NCBI GenBank assembly: GCA_964019425.1
Contig: OZ025789.1
Span: forward strand, 1,054,001 to 1,118,000
Reading direction: 5' to 3'
DNA: 64,000 bases
Source: Flectonema sp. DT1601
Taxonomy: Eukaryota > Euglenozoa > Diplonemea > Diplonemida > Diplonemidae
Shown: positions 11,771 through 21,630 of the stretch, in pieces
Numbering within the stretch: the stretch's first letter is position 1
Layout: every line of letters begins with the position of its first letter
The notes under the pieces: model-generated
Seen by the model: only the letters and a program-made list of their open reading frames with translations
Told to the model about the DNA's origin: nothing
The model's database searches: none
Translations under genes and position numbers: made by a program

Positions 11771-12396
11771 AATTTTCAATAACATGGATCTCGAGTGCGT
11801 GAGAATTACCTCGCGTCTCAAAGCAGATACGACCTTTCGATACGAGGTGTCCAGGAGGAGATCGTCCGGATTCCGATCCATCAACGTAGTGCGGAGTGCG
11901 CTCTGCCATCTGTTCGACAGGTGCAATCCCGTCGTGCGTCCCAGACGGAACGGGTCCGACTTTGTCTCCGACCAGTTCACAGCCACGTATCCGTCCTCGA
12001 AAGTAATATCCCCCACTTTCAATCTCACCACGTCCGACACTCTCGCCGCGCCCGCCCAGCACAGCACGATAGCCAGCTGCGTATCTCCGTCTACCTCCTT
12101 TCGCAACGCACCCAGCACCTGCTCCCCCACCGCAGGTATCGCCTGTTTCTGCGGTCGGAGGGCACCCGCTCTCTTCAGAGCTCTCACGTAGTCGATCAGC
12201 ATCTGACCTCCAACACTTGATGCTCCCGTCCGTCGCAGCGCCGCTTGGGCTCGCCCCACGTACTCGAGCGCTGAGGAATTTGAAATCGGACCCTCGGTCC
12301 GAGACCTTTGCCTTTCTACCCAGTAGATGATGGCTAGGTCCCACGACAACAATACTCCTGTTGCCTCGTGCCAGTTGTTCCGGAACTGGACCAAAG
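11771..12396 (-). pseudogene. YR retroelement A, tyrosine recombinase core
   Basis: The minus-strand frame carries an N-terminal helical domain (WDLAIIYWVERQR), then the catalytic core start LCWAGAARVSDVVRLKVGD, where the Arg after AGAA fits the first catalytic Arg of tyrosine recombinases. It continues to RREVILTHSR before the 0.8-kb insertion. It is cut on the other side by the S+array element at 12397. Its composition is GC-rich, unlike the inserts around it. Confidence 0.75.
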
Positions 12397-12790
12397 AATT
12401 TCGATAAGTGGGAAGTAACGGACTGGGAGCTTTTGGCTCCTGCCCTATTCCCGACGTAAACTTTCTTTTTATTTTTTTTTTTTTTTTAACAGGCCCAAAG
12501 GGCGACAATGATGGTTGCTGACCAAGGAATAATATTCAAATGAATTTTCGTTTCAAAGAAACGAACAGAATTAAGAGAGAGGTAGAGAAAAAAAAAAAAA
12601 AAAAAAAAAAGAAAGAATAGAAAAAAAATATGAAGAGGAAATAATCAAACATGAAAAAAAAAAAAAAAATAAAATATAAATAAAAAACGTTGTATGAAAA
12701 AGGAAAAAAAGAAAAAAAAAAGACCAGAAAAGGAAAGAGAAAATGAAAAGGTATAATATTATTGTGGGGATATGAGGATAGCAGGGAGAT

Positions 12791-12828
<38 letters not shown>

Positions 12829-13505
12829 TTATTATTTAAAAAAAGGAAACAATCAGTTTAGCGTCTCGATCAGGACGGAAAATAGAAATTAATCGACATA
12901 GTCGATCGATAGAAAAAAAACAATGATAACATTGTTTATTCCTTTTTTTTTTTTTTTTTTTTATTCTTTTTATTTATTTTTAAAGAAAAAACAATCAGTT
13001 TAGCGTCCTGACCAGGACGGAAAATTGAAAGTGATCCACATAGTCGATCGATAGAAAAAAGACAATGATAACATTGTTTATTCTTTTTTTTTTTTTTTTT
13101 TTTTTTTTAAATCCTTTTAATTATTTTAAAGAAAAAACAATCAGTTTAGCGTCTTGACCAGGACGGAAAATAGAAAGTGATCGACATAGTCGATCGATAA
13201 AAAACAATGATAACATTGTTTATTCCTTTTTTTTTTCTTTTTTTTTTATTCTTTTTATTTATTTTTAAAGAAAAAACAATCAGTTTAGCGTCCTGACCAG
13301 GACGGAAAATAGAAAGTAATCGACATAGTCGATCGATAAAAAAAAAACAATGATAACATTGTTTATTCCTTTTTTTTTTCTTTTTTTTTATTCTTTTTAT
13401 TTATTTTTAAAGAAAAAACAATCAGTTTAGCGTCCTGACCAGGACGGAAAATTGAAAGTGATCGACATAGTCGATCGATAAAAAAACAATGATAACATTG
13501 TTTAT

Positions 13506-13536
<31 letters not shown>

Positions 13537-14310
13537 CCTTTTAATTATTTTTTAAAGAAAAAACAATCAGTTTAGCGTCTTGACCAGGACGGAAAATAGA
13601 AAGTGATCGACATAGTCGATCGATAAAAAACAATGATAACATTGTTTATTCTTTTTTTTTTTTTTTTTTTTTTTTAATCCTTTTTATTATTTTAAAGAAA
13701 AAACAATCAGTTTAGCGTCTTGACCAGGACGGAAAATAGAAAGTGATCGACATAGTCGATCGATAAAAAAACAATGATAACATTGTTTATTCTTTTTTTT
13801 TTTTTTTTTTTAAATTCTTTTTATTTATTTTTAAAGAAAAAAAACGGAAAATAAAAATTAGTCGACAAAGTCGAACGATAAAAAAAAACAATGATAACAT
13901 TGTTTATTCTTTTTTTTTTTGTTTTTTTTTATATTCTTTTTTATTAATTTTGAAAAAAAAACAATCAGTTTAGCGTCTTGACCAGGACGGAAAATAGAAA
14001 GTAATCGACATAGTCGATCGATAAAAAAAACAATGATAACATTGTTTACTCTTTTTTTTTTTTTTTTTTAAATTCTTTTTATTTTAAAAAGAAAAAAAAC
14101 GGAAAATAGAAATTAGTCAACAAAGTCGAACGATAAAAAAAAAAACAATGATAACATTGTTTATTCTTTTTTTTTTATTTTTTTTTTTATATTCTTTTTT
14201 ATTAATTTTGAAAAAAAAAACAATCAGTTTAGCGTCTTGACCAGGACGGAAAATAGAAAGTGATCGACATAGTCGATCGATAAAAAAAAAACAATGATAA
14301 CATTGTTTAT

Positions 14311-14347
<37 letters not shown>

Positions 14348-15053
14348 CTTTTTTTTTTTTTAAAGAAAAAACAATCAGTTTAGCGTCTTGACCAGGACGG
14401 AAAATAGAAAGTAATCGACATAGTCGATCGATAAAAAAAACAATGATAACATTGTTTATTCTTTTTTTTTTTTTTTTTAAATCTTTTTATTTATTTTTTA
14501 AAAAGAAAAAAAAAAAACGGAAAATAGAAATTAGTCAACAACGTCGAACGATAAAAAAAAAAACAATGATAACATTGTTTATTCTTTTTTTTTTTATTTT
14601 TTTTTGTATTCTTTTTTATTAATTTTGAAAAAAAAACAATCAGTTTTGCGTCTTGACCAGGACGGAAAATAGAAAGTGATCGACATAGTCGATCGATAAA
14701 AAAACAATGATAACATTGTTTATTCTTTTTTTTTTTTTTTTTTTTTTTAAATCCTTTTTATTATTTTTAAAGAAAAAACAATCAGTTTAGCGTCTTGACC
14801 AGGACGAAAAATAGAAAGTGATCGACATAGTCGATCGATAAAAAAACAATGATAACATTGTTTATTCTTTTTTTTTTTTTTCTTCTTTTTTTTAAATCCT
14901 TCTTTTTATTTTTTAAAGAAAAAACAATCAGTTTAGCGTCTTGACCAGGACGGAAAATAGAAAGTAATCGACATAGTCGATCGATAAAATAAAAACAATG
15001 ATAACATTGTTTATTCCTTTTTTTTTTTTTTTTATTCTTTTTATTTATTTTTA
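12397..15053 (+). mobile_element. S element plus hairpin array (about 16 units), inserted in YR element A
   Basis: S occupies 12397-12770 (outer end AATTTCGATAAGTGGGAAG; inner end GGTATAATATTATTGTGG, then GGGAGATGCTC). It continues into a tandem array of ~115-145-bp units to about 15053. Each unit holds up to three stem-loops, CGTC-TTGACCAG-GACG, GATCGAC-ATA-GTCGATC and ACAATG-ATAA-CATTGT, followed by a long T run. Some units lack the first stem-loop. Flanking YR sequence resumes on both sides, so this is one insertion. AATT at both junctions may be a short target duplication. Confidence 0.8.
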
Positions 15054-15350
15054 AAAATTCGTTGAGCTGCCTCCAGAGACCGCCACCTCGAATTCGACAG
15101 CGCATCTCCCACCACCCGCAACGCCGATTTTGTCAGTGACACTGCACTCTTCTTCGTCACCGCACCTTCCCGTGTCCTCGGCCGTCCAACATCCTTCACC
15201 GAGAGCACACCTAACCCTTCTAACATGGAGGTCAGTGGCGACTCTTCGTTGCGGGGTTCCTCTGTGGCTGTGTCTTCTCTGCTTTCCCTTTCTTCCCCCA
15301 CATAGCCCGCAGAAAAGGCGGGACGGCGGGCGCCACAAAGTGGGCATCCT
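15054..15350 (-). pseudogene. YR retroelement A, N-terminal part of the tyrosine recombinase
   Basis: The minus-strand frame ends with SLTKSALRVVGDALSNSRW and SLEAAQR at the array junction. That fits the N-terminal DNA-binding region of a YR, just upstream of the core at 11771-12396. It overlaps the 3' end of the gag-like gene in another frame, as gag/YR genes often do. Assignment is by position and composition. Confidence 0.5.
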
Positions 15351-16320
15351 CCATCTCCTGCGCGCTCGTCCAGCCGCCTCCCGTCACCCCCTCTCTCAGC
15401 ACTTCCAGACGAGCCACGTTCGCCTTCGCTAAGTCGGCCAGCAGCCGTTCCGCGTCCTCCAGGCTTTCGACAGCCGGTAATCTCGACATCAGCATGCCGA
15501 GCTCTCTTAGGCGCGCCTGCGCTTCGTGTGCCTGTGGTCGGGGGTTCGTTCCTGCCTTCGCTTCCAGCAGTTCTCTGTAGTGCTCCCGCTGGTGCACATG
15601 CACCAGCGGGAGCACGTCCGCCCCTCCGCCCCACCAAGCGTCTACGTCGATGGAGGACAATCCTCCCATCAACGGACCCATCTCCGGCTGTGCGTCGTCG
15701 CCTCCCCCGCCACCGGTAGCCGGGGGGCCTTCGTTTCCCGCAACGAGGCGACGTAACTGCGCCTCCAACTCTGCCTTCTCAGTCTCTTCTCGTACCCTCT
15801 GCCGTAAGTTAGCCAGCTCTCCTGAGTTTGCGTAGGAAGATGAGACGGGGTTGGGCACCGAAGTAGCCTTCGTAGGTGATAACTTTGCCGTCCGTTTTTC
15901 CAGCTCGAGCTGGGCCTGCAGCGCAGACACTTCCGCGTGGTGTCGTGCCTCCAGCTTGGCAAGCTTGGCCTTCGCCTCCGCTTCGTTCACCAGGATTCCG
16001 GCCTGGTTCCGTGCCGCGTCCACATCCCTCCCGGCTTGGGCTTGCGTTACCGCCAAGCCGGCTTGGGCCCGCACCGCGTCCACTTCCCTCCCTACTTGTG
16101 CTTGCGTTACCGCTGCGCCGGCTTGGGCCCAAGCCGAGTCCACCTCGCGACCAGCTTGCGCGTGCGTGATCGCTTGAGCCGCCATGGACTGCGTGGCAGC
16201 TATTGCAGAGTTCCCCTCTGCTACCAGAGCCCTCCGGTCTCCGGCCGCTACCACCTCCGTGGCCATCGCCCGCGTCTCCGCGGAGTGCGCTGCCATTGCA
16301 GCTTGGGCAACGAACGCCAT
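15232..16320 (-). pseudogene. YR retroelement A, gag-like coiled-coil protein
   Basis: A 362-codon minus-strand frame. Residues 1-60 are Ala-rich and helical. Residues ~55-120 hold three to four degenerate repeats of about 20 residues (core AQAGREVD followed by AQAGxAVTQAQ), then a Lys/Glu-rich coiled coil (KAKLAKLEARHHAEVSALQA). A Gly/Asp-rich linker follows, then a helical C-terminal half. Its place upstream of YR and RT, and its composition, suggest the structural protein of the element. No zinc knuckle is seen. The several long plus-strand frames opposite it are GC-driven shadows. Confidence 0.6.
15580..15615. repeat. Perfect inverted repeat, 17-bp arms, 2-bp spacer
   Basis: GTGCTCCCGCTGGTGCA, then CA, then its exact reverse complement. 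It lies in the gag-like frame of element A and reads nearly the same protein word on both strands (LVHVHQ). It could form a strong cruciform or RNA hairpin. Confidence 0.9.
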
Positions 16321-16366
16321 CTCGTTCGTTGGTGTTGCTTGTCCTCTTCCGGCCCCTGGAGTGAAG

Positions 16367-18312
16367 AAGAACGAGAATGAAAAGGATTTTCCGAATGTAT
16401 CGGAATTTAGAAAAGAAAAATTTATTCAAAAAATTACAAGATAAATTTCGTCAAAATCCGTTTACTGCCATAAAAGAAGAACTCCAAAAAGAAGATCCTC
16501 AACCCCCCTCCCTTGATATTCCAGAGGAAAAAATAATTGAACATTTTAAAAACAATTATTGTGACAATGAAAAAAAAAAAACTGATTTCACCCATCCCTC
16601 TTTTTTACCTAAGTCTGACTACAAGACAATGGATGATATCCAGTTCCCGAGCTTCGAACAGTTTGGTATTCTCTTATCAAAGAAAAAAAACAAATGTGCC
16701 CCTGGTCCCAATTGCATACCTTATGTTGTATGGAAAAAGGTCCCAACTTTTATGGAAGCACTTTACAAGGTATTAAAGAGAATTTTCGAACTCAAGGCCT
16801 ATCCGGATAGTTGGGGCTTAGCATTTGTAACAATGCTCCCAAAGCCCAACTCCGATGGGAAAGACATCTCGAAAACGAGACCGATAGCTGTGGGCAACTG
16901 CGACGGGAAAATTTTTAATACGGTCATTCAGGAAGCCGTCGCAAACCACACTCTTTCTAAATTTAATTTTCAAAAAGGCTTTAGGAAAGGTGTCTCTGGG
17001 TGTATCGAACATGCCACGATCACCTCAGAGATTTTTAAAGAAGTGAAAGCTCTCCGGAAAAACCTAACAATTGTCTGGGTGGATTTGGCAGATGCTTTCG
17101 GATCAGTCAAACATCAATTAATTTTCTTTGCTTTAAAATATTTCGGAATTCACGAAAGAATAATCGGTTTCTATAAAAGGTATTATTCCTCCATGCGCGT
17201 CCAAATCAGAGTTGGAGAAGGCCTGACGCCCACTATCCCTTTTGAAGTTGGTGTCTTTCAAGGCTGCGTTTCCTCCCCAACCCTTTTTAATTTGGTATTC
17301 CAACTACTGCTCTTTTCCTTAGCAGTTCATCAACAGGAAGCCTACGAGTTTAACAATAAATCCCTCCAACTATTAGTTGCAGCTTTTGCTGATGATTTAC
17401 AACTTACCACGTCATCAAAGGCGGGGGCAAAATTGCTAATAAAGTCGCTCGAACAGTTTCTTTCCTGGTCTCGTGGTATGAAAGCGAAACCCCAGAAATG
17501 CATTGCCCACAGCTTTGTACAAGGGAAACCAGCTAACCCGGACCTGAAGATTAACAATGTTCCGATTACGAATCTCCAGGAAGCTGGAGAGTTCAAATAC
17601 CTCGGGCGTTGGTTTGAGCCGAACGCCAAAGAACAGAAATTGCGAGAGCGCCTGACCACTTTTACCAGGAATTTTTTAAAAAAAGTCGACGCCATGCCAC
17701 TATATGGGTCTCAGAAGGCTTGGTCTGTCCAACATTTGTTATTGTCAAGGTTAACATGGAGTTTAATGATCCATGACTTATCTCTCCCTTTTGCCAAAAA
17801 AATGGACAAAATTATTAAACCTTTTTTGAAGAAATGGTGGGGATTTGTCCGCTCTGCGAACACAGTCATCCTTTTTACCGGTTCAAAGAACACTGTTGGT
17901 CTCAGACACAAAAGAGTCGAGACGCTATATAAACAAGCACAATCAATTAAACTAGACATACTCAGATCCTCACAGGACTCTGACATGCACGGTGTCTACA
18001 ATGTTATTATGGAGAAATCGTCCAATTGGTCGAAAAAGTTTTCAGCTTCTGCTGAATGGGAGCGCCTTATTAAGTTTTTTTCTTACCGTTCTCTCGCGAA
18101 GCAATCAGCTGGTCTTGGTCACCGATTGCGCGATCTACGTACTACTCGCCCCGATCTCCTTAAGCGTTTTGAAGTGGAAGCCACAGATGAACTACTGAAC
18201 TCTTTGAATAAATTACAAGTCCAAGGACAGTGGAAGGAGTGGTCTAAATGTATGATAAACGATTTCACCTGGAATAAGGTACTTAGGGAGGGAAATCCTG
18301 AGTTGAATTTCC
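16367..18312 (+). CDS. LINE L2 reverse transcriptase (5'- and 3'-truncated copy)
   Basis: A frame of 655 codons (16377-18344); the last ~11 codons are foreign. RT motifs are clear: fingers CAPGPNCIPYV and TRPIAVGNCDGK, motif A IVWVDLADAFGSVKH (about residue 234), motif B GVFQGCVSSPTLFNL (about 292), motif C FADDLQL (about 336), then a thumb with FKYLGRWF. It lacks the N-terminal ORF1 and the C-terminal knuckle and endonuclease seen in L4. The 5' junction at about 16366 abuts YR element A; the 3' junction at 18312 is a 1,540-family fragment. The family belongs with restriction-like-endonuclease LINEs. The catalytic residues look intact, but the copy is incomplete. Confidence 0.9.
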
Positions 18313-18450
18313 AGGTGAGATTTGGACTGTTAGCTTTTGGCTAAGGCCCTCCCTGAAGAGCAAGAACAAAAAAACTACTCACACCTGAAGAAAACATACA
18401 CAAAGAACACACTGTAAGCTGTGTGTATATTTTGTGTTTGTCACAACAGC
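18313..18450 (+). repeat. 138-bp fragment of the 1,540-bp family
   Basis: Starts GAGTTGAATTTCCAG and matches the first ~138 bp of the unit, including the TTAGC-TTTTG-GCTAA stem-loop. It ends exactly at GTCACAACAG. Read with LINE L2 it begins CAG|GTGAGA and ends CAACAG|, which looks like a 5' and a 3' splice site. The duplicate at 31371-31504 is the same. Confidence 0.8.
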
Positions 18451-18859
18451 CATCAGACTGTCATTTGGTAGCGCCGACTTGCCACAGGTCAATATGCAAC
18501 GCTACTTTTCTTTCCGTTACATGCGTGGCACCAGTCAACACTTATGTTGCACTTAGAACCAGACCTTCTTGCGGGAATGCAAAGAAGAATTAGTGCGTAA
18601 TTAGGTGAGGCCTGGCCTGGGTACCTGGCCCAGGACTTGGTGGATTTCCTCAGAACCCAAAATATCCCCAATGCTGACAATTATATAGGAGATACCAAGA
18701 CACTTAAGATACCAGCAAGGACAATGAGAGGTAGAATGAACTCTCCTCCTTGTGTCCGATCCTGATTATTTTTTGTTGAATTGGTAGTGTTACCTCAGTT
18801 TGCGACTCTCGTATCTGTGTTGTGTTAACTCATGTAAGTGATCTTAACTCCTGTTAAAA
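18451..18859 (+). repeat. X segment (distal end of the S-array-X composite)
   Basis: Unique-looking sequence from CCATCAGACTG to the start of array DNA. It carries GGTACCTGGCCCAGG and GATACCAAGACACTTAAG. It recurs at 30002-30240 (reverse), 31505-31838, 36181-36240 (end part only) and 45610-45760 (reverse). No gene is visible; the 63-codon antisense frame recurs only with the repeat. It always leads into hairpin array DNA when its TGTTGTGTTAACTCATG end is present. Confidence 0.7.
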
Positions 18860-19230
18860 AATAAATAAAAAGAATTTAAAATAAAAAAAAAGAATAAACA
18901 ATGTTATCATTGTTTTTTTTATCGTTCGACTTTGTCGACTAATTTCTATTTTCCGTTTTTTTTCTTTAAAAAATAAATAATAAGAATTTAAAAAAAATAA
19001 AAAAAATGAATAAACAATGTTATCATTGTTTTTTTATCGATCGACTATGTCGATCACTTTCTATTTTCCGTCCTGGTCAAGACGCTAAACTGATTGTTTT
19101 TCTAAAAATAAATAAAAAGAATAAAAAAAAAAAAAAAAAAAAAAGAATAAACAATGTTATCATTGTTTTTTTATCGATCGACTCTGTCGACTAATTTCTA
19201 TTTTCCGTTTTCTTTTCTTTAAAAAATAAA
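18860..19230 (-). repeat. Hairpin-array units (about 3)
   Basis: Array units in reverse orientation: A-rich spacer, ACAATGTTATCATTGT, ATCGATCGACTATGTCGAT or the TCGACTTTGTCGA variant, then CCGTCCTGGTCAAGACG in only some units. Interrupted at 19231 by the Y element; it continues at 20901. Confidence 0.9.
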
Positions 19231-19330
19231 GGGAAAACCCCTAATTCCACAAAAATAGTTTGCGAAATCGCCAACTCATCACAAAAATTTTAACCGCTCG
19301 AAACAACCCAACATGACGGGAAAATTTTCA

Positions 19331-19405
19331 GGGGCGCTCTAGTCGAGGGGTAGTGTGTTTGGATTCAAGGTCTGCAGGCCTGGGTTCGATCCCTGCTCTG
19401 GTGAA
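19331..19405 (+). other. tRNA-like module 1 in Y
   Basis: A-box-like CTAGTCGAGGGGTAG and B-box-like GGGTTCGATCCC at tRNA spacing; GATTCAAG lies where an anticodon loop would be. The acceptor stem pairs poorly. A tRNA-derived (SINE-like) piece rather than a gene. Confidence 0.55.
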
Positions 19406-19507
19406 ATTTGGAGCAGCATGCCAAGGTGGAGGCGAAAACACCAGTGAGCTGCAGGAGAGCAATCCGGGTTGGGCCCCAACCTCTGACCCCAGGTCAGAAA
19501 TTTTGGG

Positions 19508-19580
19508 GTGAAAGTAGTCTAATGGTAGGACGCTCCCTGGGTAATGTGTCGACCCAGGTTCGAGTCCGGCCATAGACAAC
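19508..19580 (+). other. tRNA-like module 2 in Y
   Basis: A-box-like TAGTCTAATGGTAGGA and B-box-like AGGTTCGAGTCC at tRNA spacing, with a CCCTGGGTAA middle. Resembles a decayed tRNA of the glycine/aspartate style, but the ends do not close into a stem. Confidence 0.5.
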
Positions 19581-19758
19581 TTTCAGGGTAGGATCCCTGC
19601 AAAAAATCCAGTCTAATGACACTAAGGCAAACGGTCGGGCCCCTGACTTTGAGAGCTTGCTCGCCTTCCAAGTACACACCTTCACTCACCTACCAACAGA
19701 AAGGGTAGAGAAAGGCGACTCACTTAGCAGGGGTTGAAAGTACGGCTAGGAAGGTTCC

Positions 19759-19803
<45 letters not shown>

Positions 19804-19812
19804 CAGAATTTC

Positions 19813-19890
19813 GGAGCTCCGGTGGTTTATTGGTTATGACCGCCGAATCATGACCCGGAGGTCTCGGGTTCGAACCCCGTGACATCCTTT
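19813..19890 (+). other. tRNA-like module 3 in Y
   Basis: A-box-like TGGTTTATTGGTTA and a good B box GGGTTCGAACCC, with a pyrimidine-rich tail (CCTTTTTTCTCTTTTT) that could act as a Pol III terminator. The acceptor stem is weak. Confidence 0.55.
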
Positions 19891-20590
19891 TTTCTCTTTT
19901 TCGTAATGACGGAAAATGTGACCAAAACATAGTCAAAGGGCGGATTGATCACCTACTGGTCGAGTTGAGACATATTCCCGTTGCAATAAATCACCAAGAC
20001 CCCTCCCGTGTGATCGATCACTTTAAAATGTTACTGTGCAGTTCACCAGTGAGACTAAGACCTCCAACCAAAATTCACAGACTTCAAGTTCCAAATTAGG
20101 TAATTTTTGTCAGGCATATTCGAACCATCGACAACAGAAATTCTCACGTTAGTAAAAGCCTTTAGAAATGTGGCTTAACGATCCTCATCATCGATTTAGG
20201 TTCGTGACTCAGAAGCCTTCGTCATGTGGCCCTCCTCCCAACATGACTGGTGTCTCCAAACGAGGGGTCGAGCCGAAGCCCGTTTGTCGCCGGAATCGGA
20301 AAAGCCACGAGTCCGAAAGGACCCTAACCTCCGAAGAGGCAGCTGCCGTTCCCCCATCATTGGATAAGTAAAGCGACGATAAGAGTAGTGGTATTTCATT
20401 GTTGGTAAACCTCCCACCTATAACTACACCCCCTATGTCACTGCACAAAGTCAGACTAGAGTCAAACTCAACAGGGTCTTCTTTCCCCGCTGACAGTTTC
20501 AAGTCCGTTCCCTTGACTGCTGTTTCGCCAGATAGTAGGTAGGGACAGAAGGAATCTCATTAGTCCATTCATGCGCGTCTTTAATTAGAA

Positions 20591-20622
<32 letters not shown>

Positions 20623-20711
20623 CAGTTGCAAATTTGTTTTTTCAGGTTGGACTTTGTACGGGACAGGCGGGCTTTTATTAGGGGTTCCCCCCCCTTGGGG
20701 GGGGTTGGGGG

Positions 20712-20752
20712 GGGGCTTGCGTCCCGCCAAGAATTTGGCGGACGCAAGCCCC
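20712..20752. repeat. Long GC-rich hairpin in Y
   Basis: GGGGCTTGCGTCCCGCCAA faces TTGGCGGACGCAAGCCCC across a 4-nt loop; the arms differ by one base. Flanked by long C and G runs (20690-20711). A second tRNA B-box scrap (AAGTTCGAGTCCTGG) follows near 20819 and recurs beside the transposase element at 54903. Confidence 0.85.
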
Positions 20753-20900
20753 TTGCACTCTTCCCAGCTTAGTAGGCTAAAAAACAAAAAACCCGCCGCA
20801 AGCCAAATTTTTGGGTCAAGTTCGAGTCCTGGTGGACAACTTTTTTTTGTAGGGAGTTGGCGATTTCGCAAACTATTTTTGTTGAATTAGAGGTTTTCCC

Positions 20901-21188
20901 AAAAATAAATAAAAAGAATATAAAAAAAAAAAATAAAAAAAAAAGAATAAACAATGTTATCATTGTTTCTTATCGATCGACTATGTCGACTAATTTCTAT
21001 TTTCCGTCCTGGTCAAGACGCTAAACTGATTGTTTTTTCTTTAAAAATAAATAAAAGATATAAAAAAAAAAAAAATAAAAAAAAAAAAAGGAATAAACAA
21101 TGTTATCATTGTTTTTTTTTATCGATCGACTTTGTCGACTAATTTCTATTTTCCGTCCTGGTCAAGACGCTAAACTGATTATTTTTTT
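20901..21188 (-). repeat. Hairpin-array units (2), continuation after Y
   Basis: Same unit structure as 18860-19230; starts with the right copy of the 9-bp duplication and ends where YR element B enters at 21189. Confidence 0.9.
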
Positions 21189-21391
21189 TCATAGTTTACT
21201 CAGGGAATGATCACCAAGTCCACTTTTGTGCCTTTTTCTTACTGTTTTTTACTTTAAAATTTTCTGGTTAAAAATACCAAAAATTGTGCCGTGACCGGGA
21301 ATTGAACCCCCGACCACGGTTACGTAAGCGATTTAAGGTCGACGACCATAACAACTCGGCTATGCAGGCTCTGGTACGTCGAAAACTATTT
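21189..21391 (+). repeat. YR element B, A1 terminal repeat
   Basis: Identical, as far as I can read, to 29799-30001 at the other end (offset 8,610). Split direct repeats flanking the genes are known for Ngaro-, PAT- and VIPER-type YR retrotransposons. Contains the antisense tRNA-like module. Confidence 0.85.
21287..21374 (-). other. tRNA-like module in A1 of YR element B (antisense to the genes)
   Basis: The minus strand has A-box-like CATAGCCGAGTTGTTATGG and B-box-like GGGGGTTCAATTCCC at tRNA spacing. A CCTTAAA anticodon-like loop and a class-II-like variable arm lie between. The exact copy at 29897-29984 sits in A2. Pairing of the acceptor is poor, so a promoter or primer role is as likely as a tRNA. 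Confidence 0.6.
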
Positions 21392-21630
21392 TATACTTAT
21401 TACTTTTCTGTCCTAACGGAACGGAAAATGAAAAATGTCCTTCCTTATCTAAAATGCACTCTGCACCTATTATGTTGGTTCAGCAGTGGCTTATCGAACT
21501 TATTAGCTCTCGTTGCACTGGTTAGCGCTGTGTTTGAGACGTTATATTATATCGGTACACTTTTAACTAATATGTTACTTCCTTTCCTTAGCAAATTTTG
21601 CTCTTTTTGTTATTTCTCTAAAACAAAAGA

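Larger units (their letters stand above)
2950..16366 (-). mobile_element. YR retroelement A (DIRS/VIPER-like), fossil with three nested insertions
   Basis: A GC-rich tyrosine-recombinase retrotransposon on the minus strand. Parts in order from its 5' side: gag-like gene (16320-15232), YR (15350-10759, in pieces), RT (10759 to 2965, in pieces). Insertions: S+hairpin array at 12397-15053, a ~0.8-kb piece with a tRNA-like module at about 10951-11770, and the 1,540-bp tandem array at 3140-9930. Both termini are lost: the 5' side abuts LINE L2 and the 3' side ends in the RT. It is broken, mostly by these three insertions, and is probably the oldest of the three YR elements because it hosts the most layers. 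Confidence 0.8.
19231..20900. mobile_element. Y element: Mutator-type non-autonomous transposon, 1,670 bp
   Basis: Terminal inverted repeats of 47 bp (19231-19277 and 20854-20900) agree at 45 of 47 positions and begin GGGAAAACC. The 9-bp flanks AAAAATAAA (19222-19230 and 20901-20909) form a target-site duplication in array DNA. A 9-bp duplication with long TIRs is the Mutator signature, and the same TIR ends the transposase-bearing element at 54984. No transposase is inside; the cargo is tRNA-like modules, a poly-A run of about 55 nt (near 19760-19799) and a GC-rich hairpin. About 19900-20640 has only short unconvincing frames. Confidence 0.85.

Noticed and set aside
12780-15053. CRISPR-like repeat-spacer array
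   Set aside because: The context is eukaryotic, the unit spacers are A/T runs shared between units rather than unique spacers, and no cas-like genes are present.
15130-16444. Several plus-strand frames opposite the gag-like gene of element A
   Set aside because: GC-rich coding DNA leaves antisense frames open. The minus strand has coiled coils and internal repeats, while the plus strand shows only Pro/Ser/Arg-rich text.
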